Part shown: positions 1 to 6,926 of the stretch, piece by piece
How the letters are laid out: every line of letters begins with the position of its first letter
How positions within the stretch are numbered: the first letter of the stretch is position 1
Assembly: GCA_964528675.1 (NCBI GenBank)
Contig: CAZGTU010000148.1
Location: 1-8,726, forward strand
DNA length: 8,726 nucleotides
Direction: 5' to 3'
From: CAYRTD01 sp964528675
GTDB taxonomy: Bacteria; Bacteroidota; Bacteroidia; Bacteroidales; GCA-2748055
Translations under genes and position numbers: made by a program
The notes under the pieces: model-generated
Told to the model about the DNA's origin: nothing
Databases searched by the model: none
The model's input: the letters and a program-made list of their open reading frames with translations, nothing else

Positions 1-276
1 AACATGTTTCTGCGTTGGATGGTCCGGAAAGACGACAGAGGAGTGGATTTTGGGTTATGGGAAGATATTCCTACGTCTGCATTATATATTCCCCTTGATA
101 TCCATTCGGGAAGTGTGGCACGTGAACTGGGGCTTTTAAAGAGAAAGCAAAGCGATTGGAAATCTGTGAGTAAGCTTACTATGAAGCTCAGGGAATTTGA
201 TCCTGTTGATCCTGTCAAGTATGATTTTGCTCTCTTTGGGCTTGGTGCAATGGGAAAGGATTTGCCGGGAATATAA
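1..276 (+). CDS. DUF2400 / TIGR02757 family protein, C-terminal part (5' end outside window)
   Basis: The frame is open from the first base, so this is the C-terminal 91 residues of a longer protein; the ATG at position 4 is internal and not the start. The sequence fits the conserved end of the DUF2400 (TIGR02757) family, which is widespread in Bacteroidota. Recognisable blocks are MFLRWMVRKDDRGVDFGLW, a central SALYIPLDIHSGSVARELGLL stretch (here abbreviated SALYIPLD...VARELGLL), and the terminal DPVDPVKYDFALFGLG. The family is usually annotated as a protein of unknown function; I know of no assigned reaction. The TAA stop lies inside a run of nine A's that forms the left edge of a terminator, so transcription ends directly after the gene. 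I am confident of the family and make no functional claim. Confidence 0.85.
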   Translation, partial: NMFLRWMVRKDDRGVDFGLWEDIPTSALYIPLDIHSGSVARELGLLKRKQSDWKSVSKLTMKLREFDPVDPVKYDFALFGLGAMGKDLPGI

Positions 277-277
277 A

Positions 278-320
278 AAAAAAGACCCTCAGGGTTTTCG
301 AAACCCTGAGGGTCTTTTTT
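278..320 (+). terminator. Strong intrinsic (probably bidirectional) terminator after the DUF2400 gene
   Basis: A perfect inverted repeat has arms 278-297 and 301-320 with a 3-nt TCG loop. The GC-containing core GACCCTCAGGGTTT (284-297) pairs with AAACCCTGAGGGTC (301-314). It is flanked by A's on the left and six T's (315-320) on the right. A stem followed by a T-run on the plus strand is a classical Rho-independent terminator. The matching A-run gives the same structure on the minus strand. It begins within 2 nt of the DUF2400 stop codon and ends 24 nt before the trmN start, so it separates the two genes transcriptionally. Confidence 0.93.
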
Positions 321-344
321 GAACAAAACTTAATCTTTAATCCA

Positions 345-1070
345 ATGCCAAATCAATGGTTCCAATTCAAACAGTTTCTCATAAAACAGGATAAATCCGC
401 CATGAAGGTAGGTACCGACGGAGTACTGCTTGGGGCCTGGTCATCAATCCCGTTACGCTGTGAATATGCATTAGACATTGGTACCGGTACGGGACTTCTG
501 GCTTTGATGATAGCACAACGAACATCTGACACCTTAATTGATGCAATTGAAATTGATCGGTCTGCCGCATTTCAGGCCTGTGAAAACATCCAAAACTCGA
601 AATGGAAGGATAGGATTATGATTCACCCGAGATCTCTACAGGATTTCACAAAGACCAAGACCGGGAAATATGACCTGATTATTTGTAATCCCCCATTTTT
701 CACAAGGTCAAAAAAAACCCCGTCCATCGAAAGAGATCTTGCCAGGCATGATTCGGAATTACCTTTATCGGAATTGTTCCACTATACCTCTTTAACAATT
801 TCTGATCATGGTAAATTTAGCCTTATTTTACCTGCCGGGAAAGAGGAAGAAACCTTTGATCTGGCATCAGAAAATTCCTTCTATTGCCACCGGATAACAA
901 AGGTACTGCCAACACCTTTGAAAAAAGTTAAAAGGCTTTTGCTGGAATTTTCAAAAGAGCCGGCAAGTTTGAAAGAAGATGAGTTGATCATAGAAGAATT
1001 CGGGAGACATGGATATTCAAAGGAATATAGGGAACTGACTTCTGATTTTTATCTTAGACTGGGGCAGTAA
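345..1070 (+). CDS. trmN: tRNA1(Val) (adenine(37)-N6)-methyltransferase, TrmN6/YfiC family
   Basis: The 241-residue protein resembles TrmN6 (E. coli YfiC), which uses S-adenosylmethionine to methylate N6 of A37 next to the anticodon of tRNA-Val. It has the family N-terminus FQFKQFLIKQDKSAMKVGTDGVLLGAW. The Rossmann motif I is DIGTGTG at residues 44-50, and the acidic motif II region is DAIEID. The catalytic NPPF motif of N6-adenine methyltransferases is at residues 115-118. Length matches the family (about 235-245). The ATG at 345 is chosen because the protein begins with the usual short lead (MPNQW) before FQFKQF, and little coding potential lies upstream. No clear Shine-Dalgarno sequence is visible, which is normal in Bacteroidota. 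A terminator ends 24 nt upstream, so the promoter must lie very close to the start or overlap that hairpin. I see no obvious terminator directly after the stop. Confidence 0.92.
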   Translation: MPNQWFQFKQFLIKQDKSAMKVGTDGVLLGAWSSIPLRCEYALDIGTGTGLLALMIAQRTSDTLIDAIEIDRSAAFQACENIQNSKWKDRIMIHPRSLQDFTKTKTGKYDLIICNPPFFTRSKKTPSIERDLARHDSELPLSELFHYTSLTISDHGKFSLILPAGKEEETFDLASENSFYCHRITKVLPTPLKKVKRLLLEFSKEPASLKEDELIIEEFGRHGYSKEYRELTSDFYLRLGQ

Positions 1071-1134
1071 TGGTAATGCTATTGTCCATGGCGGTCTAAC
1101 TGTGACTTAGTGTTGTTAAATGTTAATTGAATGC

Positions 1135-1158
1135 GCTGAATTTCTATAGAAATCCAGC
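1135..1158. repeat. Hairpin with 14-bp perfect palindromic core
   Basis: GCTGAATTTC (1135-1144) and GAAATCCAGC (1149-1158) can pair with one mismatch around TATA. The core ATTTCTATAGAAAT is a perfect palindrome. No T-run follows on the plus strand, so it is not a standard terminator for trmN, although it lies only 65 nt after that gene's stop. It may be part of a dispersed palindromic element together with the hairpin at 1241-1266. Confidence 0.6.
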
Positions 1159-1240
1159 AGAGGTCTCTCCCCAAAATGTAAAGCCCTTCATATCCAAATG
1201 TCATTCTACATGGTCCATTCCTTTTCTTCGCATTCCCGGC

Positions 1241-1266
1241 AGAGACGCCCAGGATTGGCCGTCTCT
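1241..1266. repeat. Short inverted repeat AGAGACG...CGTCTCT
   Basis: AGAGACG (1241-1247) and CGTCTCT (1260-1266) form a 7-bp stem. One C-C mismatch then separates it from two further pairs around a short loop. Palindromes ending in AGAGACG/CGTCTCT resemble small interspersed repeats that I associate with Bacteroidota and cyanobacterial intergenic DNA, but that resemblance is from memory. No T-tract follows. It lies 52 nt from the edge of gap 1, consistent with the assembler breaking in repeated sequence. Confidence 0.5.
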
Positions 1267-1318
1267 ACAACCCCAACCAAAGATAATCTTCAAGCCTGAT
1301 AGTTTATCCTCCATGGTC

Positions 1319-1418
1319 NNNNNNNNNNNNNNNNNNNNNNNNNNNNNNNNNNNNNNNNNNNNNNNNNNNNNNNNNNNNNNNNNNNNNNNNNNNNNNNNNN
1401 NNNNNNNNNNNNNNNNNN
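1319..1418. other. Assembly gap (100 N)
   Basis: Exactly 100 undetermined bases, the conventional placeholder for a scaffold gap of unknown size. The saccharopine dehydrogenase stop codon lies 2 bases to its right and a candidate repeat lies to its left. Nothing can be said about the missing content. Confidence 0.95.
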
Positions 1419-1419
1419 A

Positions 1420-2763
1420 CTACGTATCACTCACCAGCATATCCCTTTCCTTAAACTCAATACCAAACTCCTTCAACTCTTCAAGAACAGGTTCATAAAT
1501 CTGTTTTTCCGTTGGAATCTGCACCCCTTTCAGATCTGTTTTTCCTTCAAGAATCAATTTGGAAGTAATGGCAACAGGCAACCCCACTGTTTTGCTCATA
1601 GCTGTCTCACTTGAATTTTCGCCTGTTATCACAAGAGTGGCGTAAAGCTTACGGTGGTCACCAAAACGGATATAGTCGAACTGGTGTTCCATTACGATCA
1701 TGTCCCTGTCTTTTTTGTCCATTCCCCATTTTTGTTCAAGGATATGTTGCAATACATTGGCAGGAGTCAGATCTGGAAACCCTACTTTTGTTTCTTCAAA
1801 CAGGCCCAGCCATTCAAGCTTTTTCATTAATTCGGAATCAGGTTTTATTTTAAGATAATCACAAACTTTTTTTTCTACAGGATCAAGGATGTTATATGCC
1901 AGAAAGCTGTTGGTAAAATCCCTGTAGGTCATATTTTCCGTATCATCCATGGTATAGGTGTCGTCGGTTGCCCCAAGTTGAACAAGGGCATCCCAGGCTT
2001 CACAGAATCCGGGGCGACGTATTGTACCCCTGAACATGGTCGATAGATCAAAAAGTCCGTAATTTTCCTGATATTTTAAGGAATCACGGTTGGGATAGAC
2101 CTCGAACTGGCCAAAATCCGGGATCTCAATGATTTCATATCTTTGAAAAAGCTTATGATAAGGGATATATTTAAATTTACCGTTATGAAGAAACCTTGCA
2201 CCTCCCTGTCCTGCAAGCACTACCGATCTGGGTGCCCAGGTAAATTTATATCTCCAGGGGTTATTGTCATAGCTGGGAGCCACAAGTCCTCCGGTAGCAG
2301 ACTCAAAAGCAATAAGTTTATCACCTTCTTCTCTTAATCGGTTAATTATTTGCATGGCCGACATATGATCAATTCCCGGATCCACCCCAACCTCATTCAT
2401 CAATAGAATGTTTTTTTCTTTTGCCTGGGCGTCCAGGGATTGTATATCTGTTGAAACATAGGAAGCCGTGACCATATTCACTCCGAAACGGATACATTCT
2501 TTAGCCACCGTAAAATGAAATTTAGCGGGTAGCATTGAAATGACCAGGTCTGTTTTTCTGACTTCCACAGAAAGCTGATCCGGATTGTCTACATTGAAAA
2601 AAATAGCTTCTCCCCTTGAGTGCTCTCCGATCTTTTTCTTTGCGAGATCCAGAGAGATATCTCCAAGACGGATATACCAGTCATATTTTTCTGAATTATC
2701 AAGCATATATCGGATCAAAGCCGTGGAAGATAAACCTGCTCCAAGTATCAGAATATTTTTCAT
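1420..2763 (-). CDS. Saccharopine dehydrogenase (L-glutamate-forming type), Lys9/AASS-like
   Basis: This 447-residue protein fits the saccharopine dehydrogenase/reductase family. Members interconvert saccharopine and 2-aminoadipate semialdehyde plus glutamate using NAD(P), in lysine metabolism. An N-terminal Rossmann fold starts MKNILILGAGLSS; the third glycine position of GxGxxG is Ser13, as I recall being tolerated in Lys9-type enzymes. Family blocks follow: VISMLPAKFH (about 74-83), NEVGVDPGIDHMSAM (about 123-137) and NPWRYKFTW (168-176). The last two correspond to the GLDPGIDH and Y-K-F-(S/T)-W regions of fungal Lys9 and animal AASS. The C-terminal part is the saccharopine dehydrogenase C domain, and length is normal. 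The ATG at 2763 gives the correct start of the nucleotide-binding fold and has ATAAGG just upstream. No lysine-ketoglutarate reductase gene is visible nearby, so the in vivo direction and the natural substrate are not settled. The gene is divergent from mutS, and its stop lies at the edge of gap 1. Confidence 0.85.
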   Translation of the reverse strand: MKNILILGAGLSSTALIRYMLDNSEKYDWYIRLGDISLDLAKKKIGEHSRGEAIFFNVDNPDQLSVEVRKTDLVISMLPAKFHFTVAKECIRFGVNMVTASYVSTDIQSLDAQAKEKNILLMNEVGVDPGIDHMSAMQIINRLREEGDKLIAFESATGGLVAPSYDNNPWRYKFTWAPRSVVLAGQGGARFLHNGKFKYIPYHKLFQRYEIIEIPDFGQFEVYPNRDSLKYQENYGLFDLSTMFRGTIRRPGFCEAWDALVQLGATDDTYTMDDTENMTYRDFTNSFLAYNILDPVEKKVCDYLKIKPDSELMKKLEWLGLFEETKVGFPDLTPANVLQHILEQKWGMDKKDRDMIVMEHQFDYIRFGDHRKLYATLVITGENSSETAMSKTVGLPVAITSKLILEGKTDLKGVQIPTEKQIYEPVLEELKEFGIEFKERDMLVSDT

Positions 2764-2933
2764 ACCTTATGTATTTTAAAAATTTAAAAATACAAGTAAA
2801 GCAGATTCATTATTTTTCTGAAAGCCTCTTATATAACATGTTTGCAAATGTTTTACAAAAGGTATCCCAAGTTATCAACAGTCCTCGTCTTTTCAATGCT
2901 TTCTTTTTATTTTTGTTGCAAACTTTTTACATT
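2764..2933. promoter_or_regulatory. Divergent intergenic region between saccharopine dehydrogenase and mutS
   Basis: This 170-bp AT-rich stretch must hold the promoters of both divergent genes. I could not find a clean match to the Bacteroidota promoter (TTTG, about 19-21 nt, TAnnTTTG) on either strand. An imperfect AT palindrome is visible at 2771-2793 (GTATTTT...AAAATAC ends, 10 of 11 pairs), just upstream of the dehydrogenase start. A TTTGCAAA palindrome lies near 2840. The mutS frame stays open through this stretch, but the translation resembles no MutS sequence. Confidence 0.55.
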
Positions 2934-5552
2934 TTGGGAGAGAAGACCAGTAAATATGTGGATACCCCCTTGATGAAACAGTATTACAGCATCAAGGCCA
3001 AACACCCGGATGCGGTTTTATTGTTCCGGGTGGGAGATTTTTATGAAACTTTTGGAGAAGATGCCATCCGTACATCGGATATTCTGGGAATAACCCTTAC
3101 CCGGAGGGCAAATGGTGCTGCCTCTTATGTGGAACTGGCCGGGTTCCCTCATCATGCGCTTGACACCTATCTCCCAAAGCTTGTCAGAGCAGGACAAAGG
3201 GTGGCAATATGTGACCAACTGGAAGATCCGAAACTTGCTAAAAAGATTGTTAAAAGGGGTATAACAGAGCTGGTAACTCCGGGGGTGAGCCTAAATGAAA
3301 ATATACTCGACCGGAAGGAAAATAATTTTCTTGCCAGTGTTTACCTTGAAAAAACCAGGGCCGGGATTGCTTTTTTGGATATATCAACCGGTGAATTTCT
3401 CACAGCTGAAGGGAAATATGAATATATCGACAAACTGATAAATAGCTTTAAACCCAAAGAAGTTCTTGTGGAAAAAAGAAAGCAGGAGCTTTTCCGCGAA
3501 TCGTTCGGGCATAATTTTTATATATTTCCTTTAGACGATTGGGTTTATACAGAGGATAATGCGAATGATCGATTGCTGAAACAATTTCAGACTGCAAATC
3601 TCAAAGGCTTTGGAATTGATACATTGAAACTGGGGATACTTGCTTCCGGAGCTGTGCTTCAATACCTTGAGATTACCCGTCACGAAAACATAAGCCATAT
3701 TTCCAACATTTCCCGGATTGAAGAGGATAACTATGTTTGGCTGGATAAATTTACCATCCGCAACCTTGAATTATTCCGTTCTATTTACGATGAGGGGAGA
3801 ACCCTGATAGATATAATGGATAAAACAAGAACTCCCATGGGGTCAAGGCTGATGAAGAGGTGGCTGGCCCTTCCTTTAAAAGATATTCCTGCCATTGAAA
3901 ACAGGTTGGATATTGTTTCTTTTTTTGTTGAGAAAGAAGCCATCAGGGAAAAAATCCAATCTCTGTTAAAAAATGTGGGGGACCTGGAGAGGATCATCTC
4001 CAAAGTTGCCGTAAACAGGGTAGCCCCCAGGGATCTTATTCAACTCAAAGTTTCACTGTCTACCCTGGGGCCCTTGAAGCAACTATGTGAAGATTCGGGT
4101 GTGGAGGCCCTGAACAAAATTGCTTCACGATTGGATCCCTGCGAGGAGATCCGGGAAAGGATAAAAAAAGAGATAAAGGATGATCCTCCTGCACTGATCA
4201 CAAAAGGAAATGTTATTGCTGATGGTGTGTCAGAGGAGCTGGACGATTACAGAAACATTGTTCATAGCAGTAAGGAATACCTGGCAAATCTTCAGAAAAC
4301 GGAAAGCGAGAGAACTGGTATCTCTTCGCTGAAAATTGGCTTTAACAATGTTTTCGGGTATTACATTGAGGTGAGAAATACCCACAAGAGCAAGGTCCCT
4401 TCCGATTGGGTGAGAAAGCAAACCCTGGTGAATGCGGAAAGATATATCACTGAAGAATTGAAGGAATACGAAACTAAGATACTTGGAGCAGAAGATAAAA
4501 GCCTGGAACTTGAAGCAATGCTTTTTCAGGATCTCATAAATGCGATTAGCAGTTATACGAGTTCGATACAGCTCAATGCCTCAATGCTGGCGCATTTGGA
4601 TTGTCTGTTATCTTATGCTGTTATAGCGATTGAAAATAATTATATTCGCCCGGATTTAAATTATGAACATAGGATATCTATTAAGAAAGGTCGTCACCCT
4701 GTAATCGAAAAGCAATTACCCGTTGAGGAAGAATATGTCCCTAATGATATTCTGCTTGACCGTGATGAACAACAGGTTATTATTCTAACCGGTCCGAACA
4801 TGTCGGGTAAGTCTGCGCTGCTTCGTCAAACAGCCCTGATTGTACTGATGGCTCAGACAGGTTCATTTGTACCGGCAGAAGCATCTGAAATTGGGATAGT
4901 AGACAAAATCTTTACCAGGGTGGGAGCTTCTGACAATATCTCCCTGGGAGAATCAACATTTATGGTGGAAATGCTTGAGGCTGCCAGCATTCTCAATAAT
5001 CTCTCAGATCGAAGCTTGATCCTTTTGGATGAAGTTGGCAGGGGAACCAGTACCTACGATGGAATATCCATTGCATGGGCAATGGTGGAATATATTCATG
5101 AAAATCCGAAATTCAGGGCGAAGACATTATTTGCTACCCACTATCATGAATTGAATGAAATGGAAAATTCTTTTCCCCGGGTAAAAAATTACAATATTTC
5201 CATAAAGGAGATGGATGATAAGGTAATTTTCATCAGAAAGCTGGTAAGAGGGGGGAGTGAACACAGCTTTGGGATTCATGTTGCACGTATGGCAGGCATG
5301 CCCCGTTCGGTAGTGAAAAGGGCAGGAGAGATATTAAAACAGATGGAAAGTTCTGTGGAAGGCAAATCTTTATCAAGACCTGTGGGAGAAATTGCCAGTA
5401 ACAGGGAAGGATTTCAAACCAGTATTTTTCAGCTTGATGATCCGGTGTTGAAGCAGATAAGGGATGAGATTTATAATGTGGATATTGAAAATCTCACTCC
5501 TCTTGAAGCATTGAATAAACTGAATGAGATAAAAAAACTTACAGGTAATTAG
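2934..5552 (+). CDS. mutS: DNA mismatch repair protein MutS (probable TTG start)
   Basis: MutS recognises mismatches and small loops and starts methyl-independent strand repair with MutL. From TTG at 2934 the protein has 872 residues, usual for Bacteroidota. The mismatch-recognition motif F-Y-E is at residues 36-38 in GDFYETF. The connector, lever and clamp regions follow. In the C-terminal ATPase domain, Walker A is GPNMSGKS (620-627), and Walker B plus signature is LLDEVGRGTSTYDG with D699 and E700. FATHYHE and SFGIHVA follow, and the protein ends with a conserved PLEALNKLNEIKK tail. Walker A has Ser where E. coli has Gly (GPNMGGKS), and Ala after the Ser; this small-residue exchange should not prevent activity. 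The frame stays open upstream to 2616, but that part overlaps the opposite gene and has no MutS similarity. TTG at 2934 puts F36 and E38 at exactly the E. coli positions; GTG at 2958 is the main alternative, with a purine-rich stretch upstream. The 3' end converges on a hydrolase gene with 4 nt between. Confidence 0.95.
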   Translation: MGEKTSKYVDTPLMKQYYSIKAKHPDAVLLFRVGDFYETFGEDAIRTSDILGITLTRRANGAASYVELAGFPHHALDTYLPKLVRAGQRVAICDQLEDPKLAKKIVKRGITELVTPGVSLNENILDRKENNFLASVYLEKTRAGIAFLDISTGEFLTAEGKYEYIDKLINSFKPKEVLVEKRKQELFRESFGHNFYIFPLDDWVYTEDNANDRLLKQFQTANLKGFGIDTLKLGILASGAVLQYLEITRHENISHISNISRIEEDNYVWLDKFTIRNLELFRSIYDEGRTLIDIMDKTRTPMGSRLMKRWLALPLKDIPAIENRLDIVSFFVEKEAIREKIQSLLKNVGDLERIISKVAVNRVAPRDLIQLKVSLSTLGPLKQLCEDSGVEALNKIASRLDPCEEIRERIKKEIKDDPPALITKGNVIADGVSEELDDYRNIVHSSKEYLANLQKTESERTGISSLKIGFNNVFGYYIEVRNTHKSKVPSDWVRKQTLVNAERYITEELKEYETKILGAEDKSLELEAMLFQDLINAISSYTSSIQLNASMLAHLDCLLSYAVIAIENNYIRPDLNYEHRISIKKGRHPVIEKQLPVEEEYVPNDILLDRDEQQVIILTGPNMSGKSALLRQTALIVLMAQTGSFVPAEASEIGIVDKIFTRVGASDNISLGESTFMVEMLEAASILNNLSDRSLILLDEVGRGTSTYDGISIAWAMVEYIHENPKFRAKTLFATHYHELNEMENSFPRVKNYNISIKEMDDKVIFIRKLVRGGSEHSFGIHVARMAGMPRSVVKRAGEILKQMESSVEGKSLSRPVGEIASNREGFQTSIFQLDDPVLKQIRDEIYNVDIENLTPLEALNKLNEIKKLTGN

Positions 5553-5556
5553 TGTC

Positions 5557-6730
5557 TTATGCCAGGAATGCAGCAGCCTTTGAAAAAATTTTTTCAAAAG
5601 CTTCATCTACCTGGTCCTTAAAAGTTTCATTTTTGACCGGGAAAGGCATTTCATGATAGTTAGGATAGGGAAAATCCATAACTTCCATATTCGAAGGAGG
5701 ACGTTCTGCAAGTCCCATCAGGGCTTTACTGATTCCGGGGCTTGGTATAACCCTGTCATTCTTCATCGAAATGGCATATATGTGCTCTTTCCTGCTTTTA
5801 AAGATCCGTTCACGAAGAGATTTCAACCGGTCCGGGGCGATCATGGAACGGAACGCCATTCCCACTTTGCTGTTGTTGAAAAAATCAGCAAAGGCGCCCT
5901 GTTTTTTTATTTGAAATTCAAGATCACTGGTATAGTAATTATGAATTTTATGATAAGCTACCGGGTCCATGATCAATTTTGAAATCCCGTTCATTTCATG
6001 AAACAGGGAACCGGCGCAAAAAAGAAATAACTTTGAATCACTTAGAAGCTCGTTCGGGTTTGCAATGAATAAAACCTGGGCCAGCAAACCTCCTATTGAA
6101 TATGCAAATATATCAGTGTGAGTGCCCCGGTGGAAAAGAGGATGTTTACCTTCATAAATATCATTTAAAAGAAAAATCAGATCATTGGATGTTTGCAATC
6201 CGGAAAGAAAAAAACGTTCCGGTATTTCTGTAAGTCTTTCACTCAGTGCACCGTTGATGAATGTACTTTCGGTGTTTCCAACATGATATTTTGATTGCCT
6301 TTCCAGGGCTGTTTGCATCATTACATGACGATTGGTCCATTCAGGTAAACTGCGGTTAAGGTGAAAGGAAATGGGAAAAAGAATAATGCTTTTTCCTGTT
6401 TTCGAGGCAAGATAATCGGCCCAGCAGAGGTATTTATCCCATTTTCTTTCGTTGAGTCCATGAAGCAAAAGAATTGCCCCGTTATTAATATCGACATTTC
6501 CGGGCCTGAAAACCGGATATTGAAATTCCCTGTTTTGGATAATATTTTCATCATTTCTCGCGCCCGGTATGGCTTCACGTAATGAAGTCAGATAATGGAC
6601 TTCTTTTCCGTCTTTTCTGTTTCCTGAATTAAATTCAACCCATTCTATGTTTGTTCCGCTCGCAGATTGAAAGCCATTCTTATTAGAGTTTTTCCATTGT
6701 TCTCTTAAATTGTAATATGTTTCCGTAAAA
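5557..6730 (-). CDS. Alpha/beta-hydrolase-fold protein, N-terminus lost in gap 2 (possibly DUF6051)
   Basis: About 390 C-terminal residues are visible; the start is inside or beyond gap 2. Features fit a serine alpha/beta hydrolase. A strand plus oxyanion-type motif reads AILLLHGLNERKWDKYL. A nucleophile elbow FAYSIGGLLAQ has Ser at 6097-6099, with Ala replacing the first Gly of GxSxG. A candidate acid is in MKNDRVIP (Asp codon 5755-5757), and a candidate His is in YHEMPFP (codon 5653-5655). Their order Ser-Asp-His is correct for this fold. Other blocks, such as ILFPISFHLNRS and MDPVAYHKIHNYY, remind me of the Bacteroidota family DUF6051, but I name this from memory. The substrate is unknown. 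I see no signal peptide, though the N-terminus is missing. The frame happens to remain open through the N's to 6894, but those 21 or so residues beyond the gap should not be trusted as the true start. The gene converges on mutS and is divergent from the LytTR gene. Confidence 0.75.
5579..5598. repeat. 20-bp perfect AT-rich palindrome inside the hydrolase 3' end
   Basis: TTTGAAAAAA (5579-5588) is followed directly by its reverse complement TTTTTTCAAA. It begins 26 nt after the mutS stop and lies within the last codons of the opposite hydrolase gene, coding for E-K-I-F. It has almost no GC and no loop, so it is weak as an intrinsic terminator. It is nevertheless the only symmetric structure I noticed close to this tight convergent junction. 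Confidence 0.5.
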
Positions 6731-6830
6731 NNNNNNNNNNNNNNNNNNNNNNNNNNNNNNNNNNNNNNNNNNNNNNNNNNNNNNNNNNNNNNNNNNNNNN
6801 NNNNNNNNNNNNNNNNNNNNNNNNNNNNNN
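6731..6830. other. Assembly gap (100 N)
   Basis: Exactly 100 undetermined bases, a conventional scaffold-gap placeholder. It removes the N-terminus of the hydrolase gene and possibly part of the promoter region shared with the LytTR gene. Apparent reading-frame continuity through the N's has no meaning if the true gap length is unknown. Confidence 0.95.
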
Positions 6831-6838
6831 GCCAGGGA

Positions 6839-6883
6839 GGGGTGAAATCTGCTATAATATTATTTTTATGGGGTGAAATCCGC
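6839..6883. promoter_or_regulatory. Pair of 14-bp direct repeats upstream of the LytTR gene (candidate operator)
   Basis: GGGGTGAAATCTGC (6839-6852) and GGGGTGAAATCCGC (6870-6883) match at 13 of 14 positions. Their starts are 31 bp apart, about three helical turns, so both would face the same side of DNA. They end 43 bp before the LytTR start codon. LytTR-domain regulators are known to bind pairs of direct repeats, although their published spacing is usually nearer two turns. An autoregulatory site is therefore an inference. They could instead be the edge of a repeat element cut by gap 2. A TATAAT hexamer lies between them at 6853-6858, but that is not the usual Bacteroidota promoter. Confidence 0.45.
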
Positions 6884-6926
6884 GCTAAATTCAATACCTT
6901 TGTTATTTGGTATACCCATTAAATTA

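Larger units (their letters stand above)
1071..1318. other. Non-coding stretch next to gap 1; no convincing gene
   Basis: Between the trmN stop and the first gap I find no reading frame with recognisable protein character. A plus-strand frame from 1127 runs into the N's, and a short minus-strand frame of about 38 codons near the gap also resembles nothing I know. The stretch holds two hairpins, at 1135-1158 and 1241-1266, and looks more like intergenic repeat DNA than protein-coding sequence. Confidence 0.6.

Noticed and set aside
1209..1318. CATGGTC at 1209-1215 repeated as the last seven bases before gap 1
   Set aside because: A 7-base match is too short to show a collapsed repeat and is expected by chance in a few hundred bases of similar composition.
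1127..1498. Plus-strand reading frame through gap 1
   Set aside because: It is joined only by N's, its right part is antisense to the saccharopine dehydrogenase gene, and its left part resembles no protein family I know.
2872..2880. DnaA-box-like TTATCAACA upstream of mutS
   Set aside because: A single 9-mer with one difference from TTATCCACA in AT-rich DNA is expected by chance. There is no cluster and no dnaA or dnaN context for an origin.
2616..2933. Upstream 106-codon extension of the mutS reading frame
   Set aside because: It overlaps the start of the opposite saccharopine dehydrogenase gene and AT-rich intergenic DNA. Its translation has no MutS character, and the conserved N-terminus fits a start at 2934.
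2928..2936. TACATTTTG as a Bacteroidota -7 promoter element for mutS
   Set aside because: Its spacing differs from TAnnTTTG, no TTTG lies at the right distance upstream, and it overlaps the most likely start codon.
6831..6894. N-terminal 21 residues of the hydrolase read through gap 2
   Set aside because: The N-run is a placeholder of unknown true length, so frame continuity is accidental. The segment also overlaps the control region of the LytTR gene.
6873..6926. GTG start 18 codons upstream for the LytTR gene
   Set aside because: The GTG lies within a direct repeat that looks regulatory, and the ATG at 6927 gives the expected family N-terminus.
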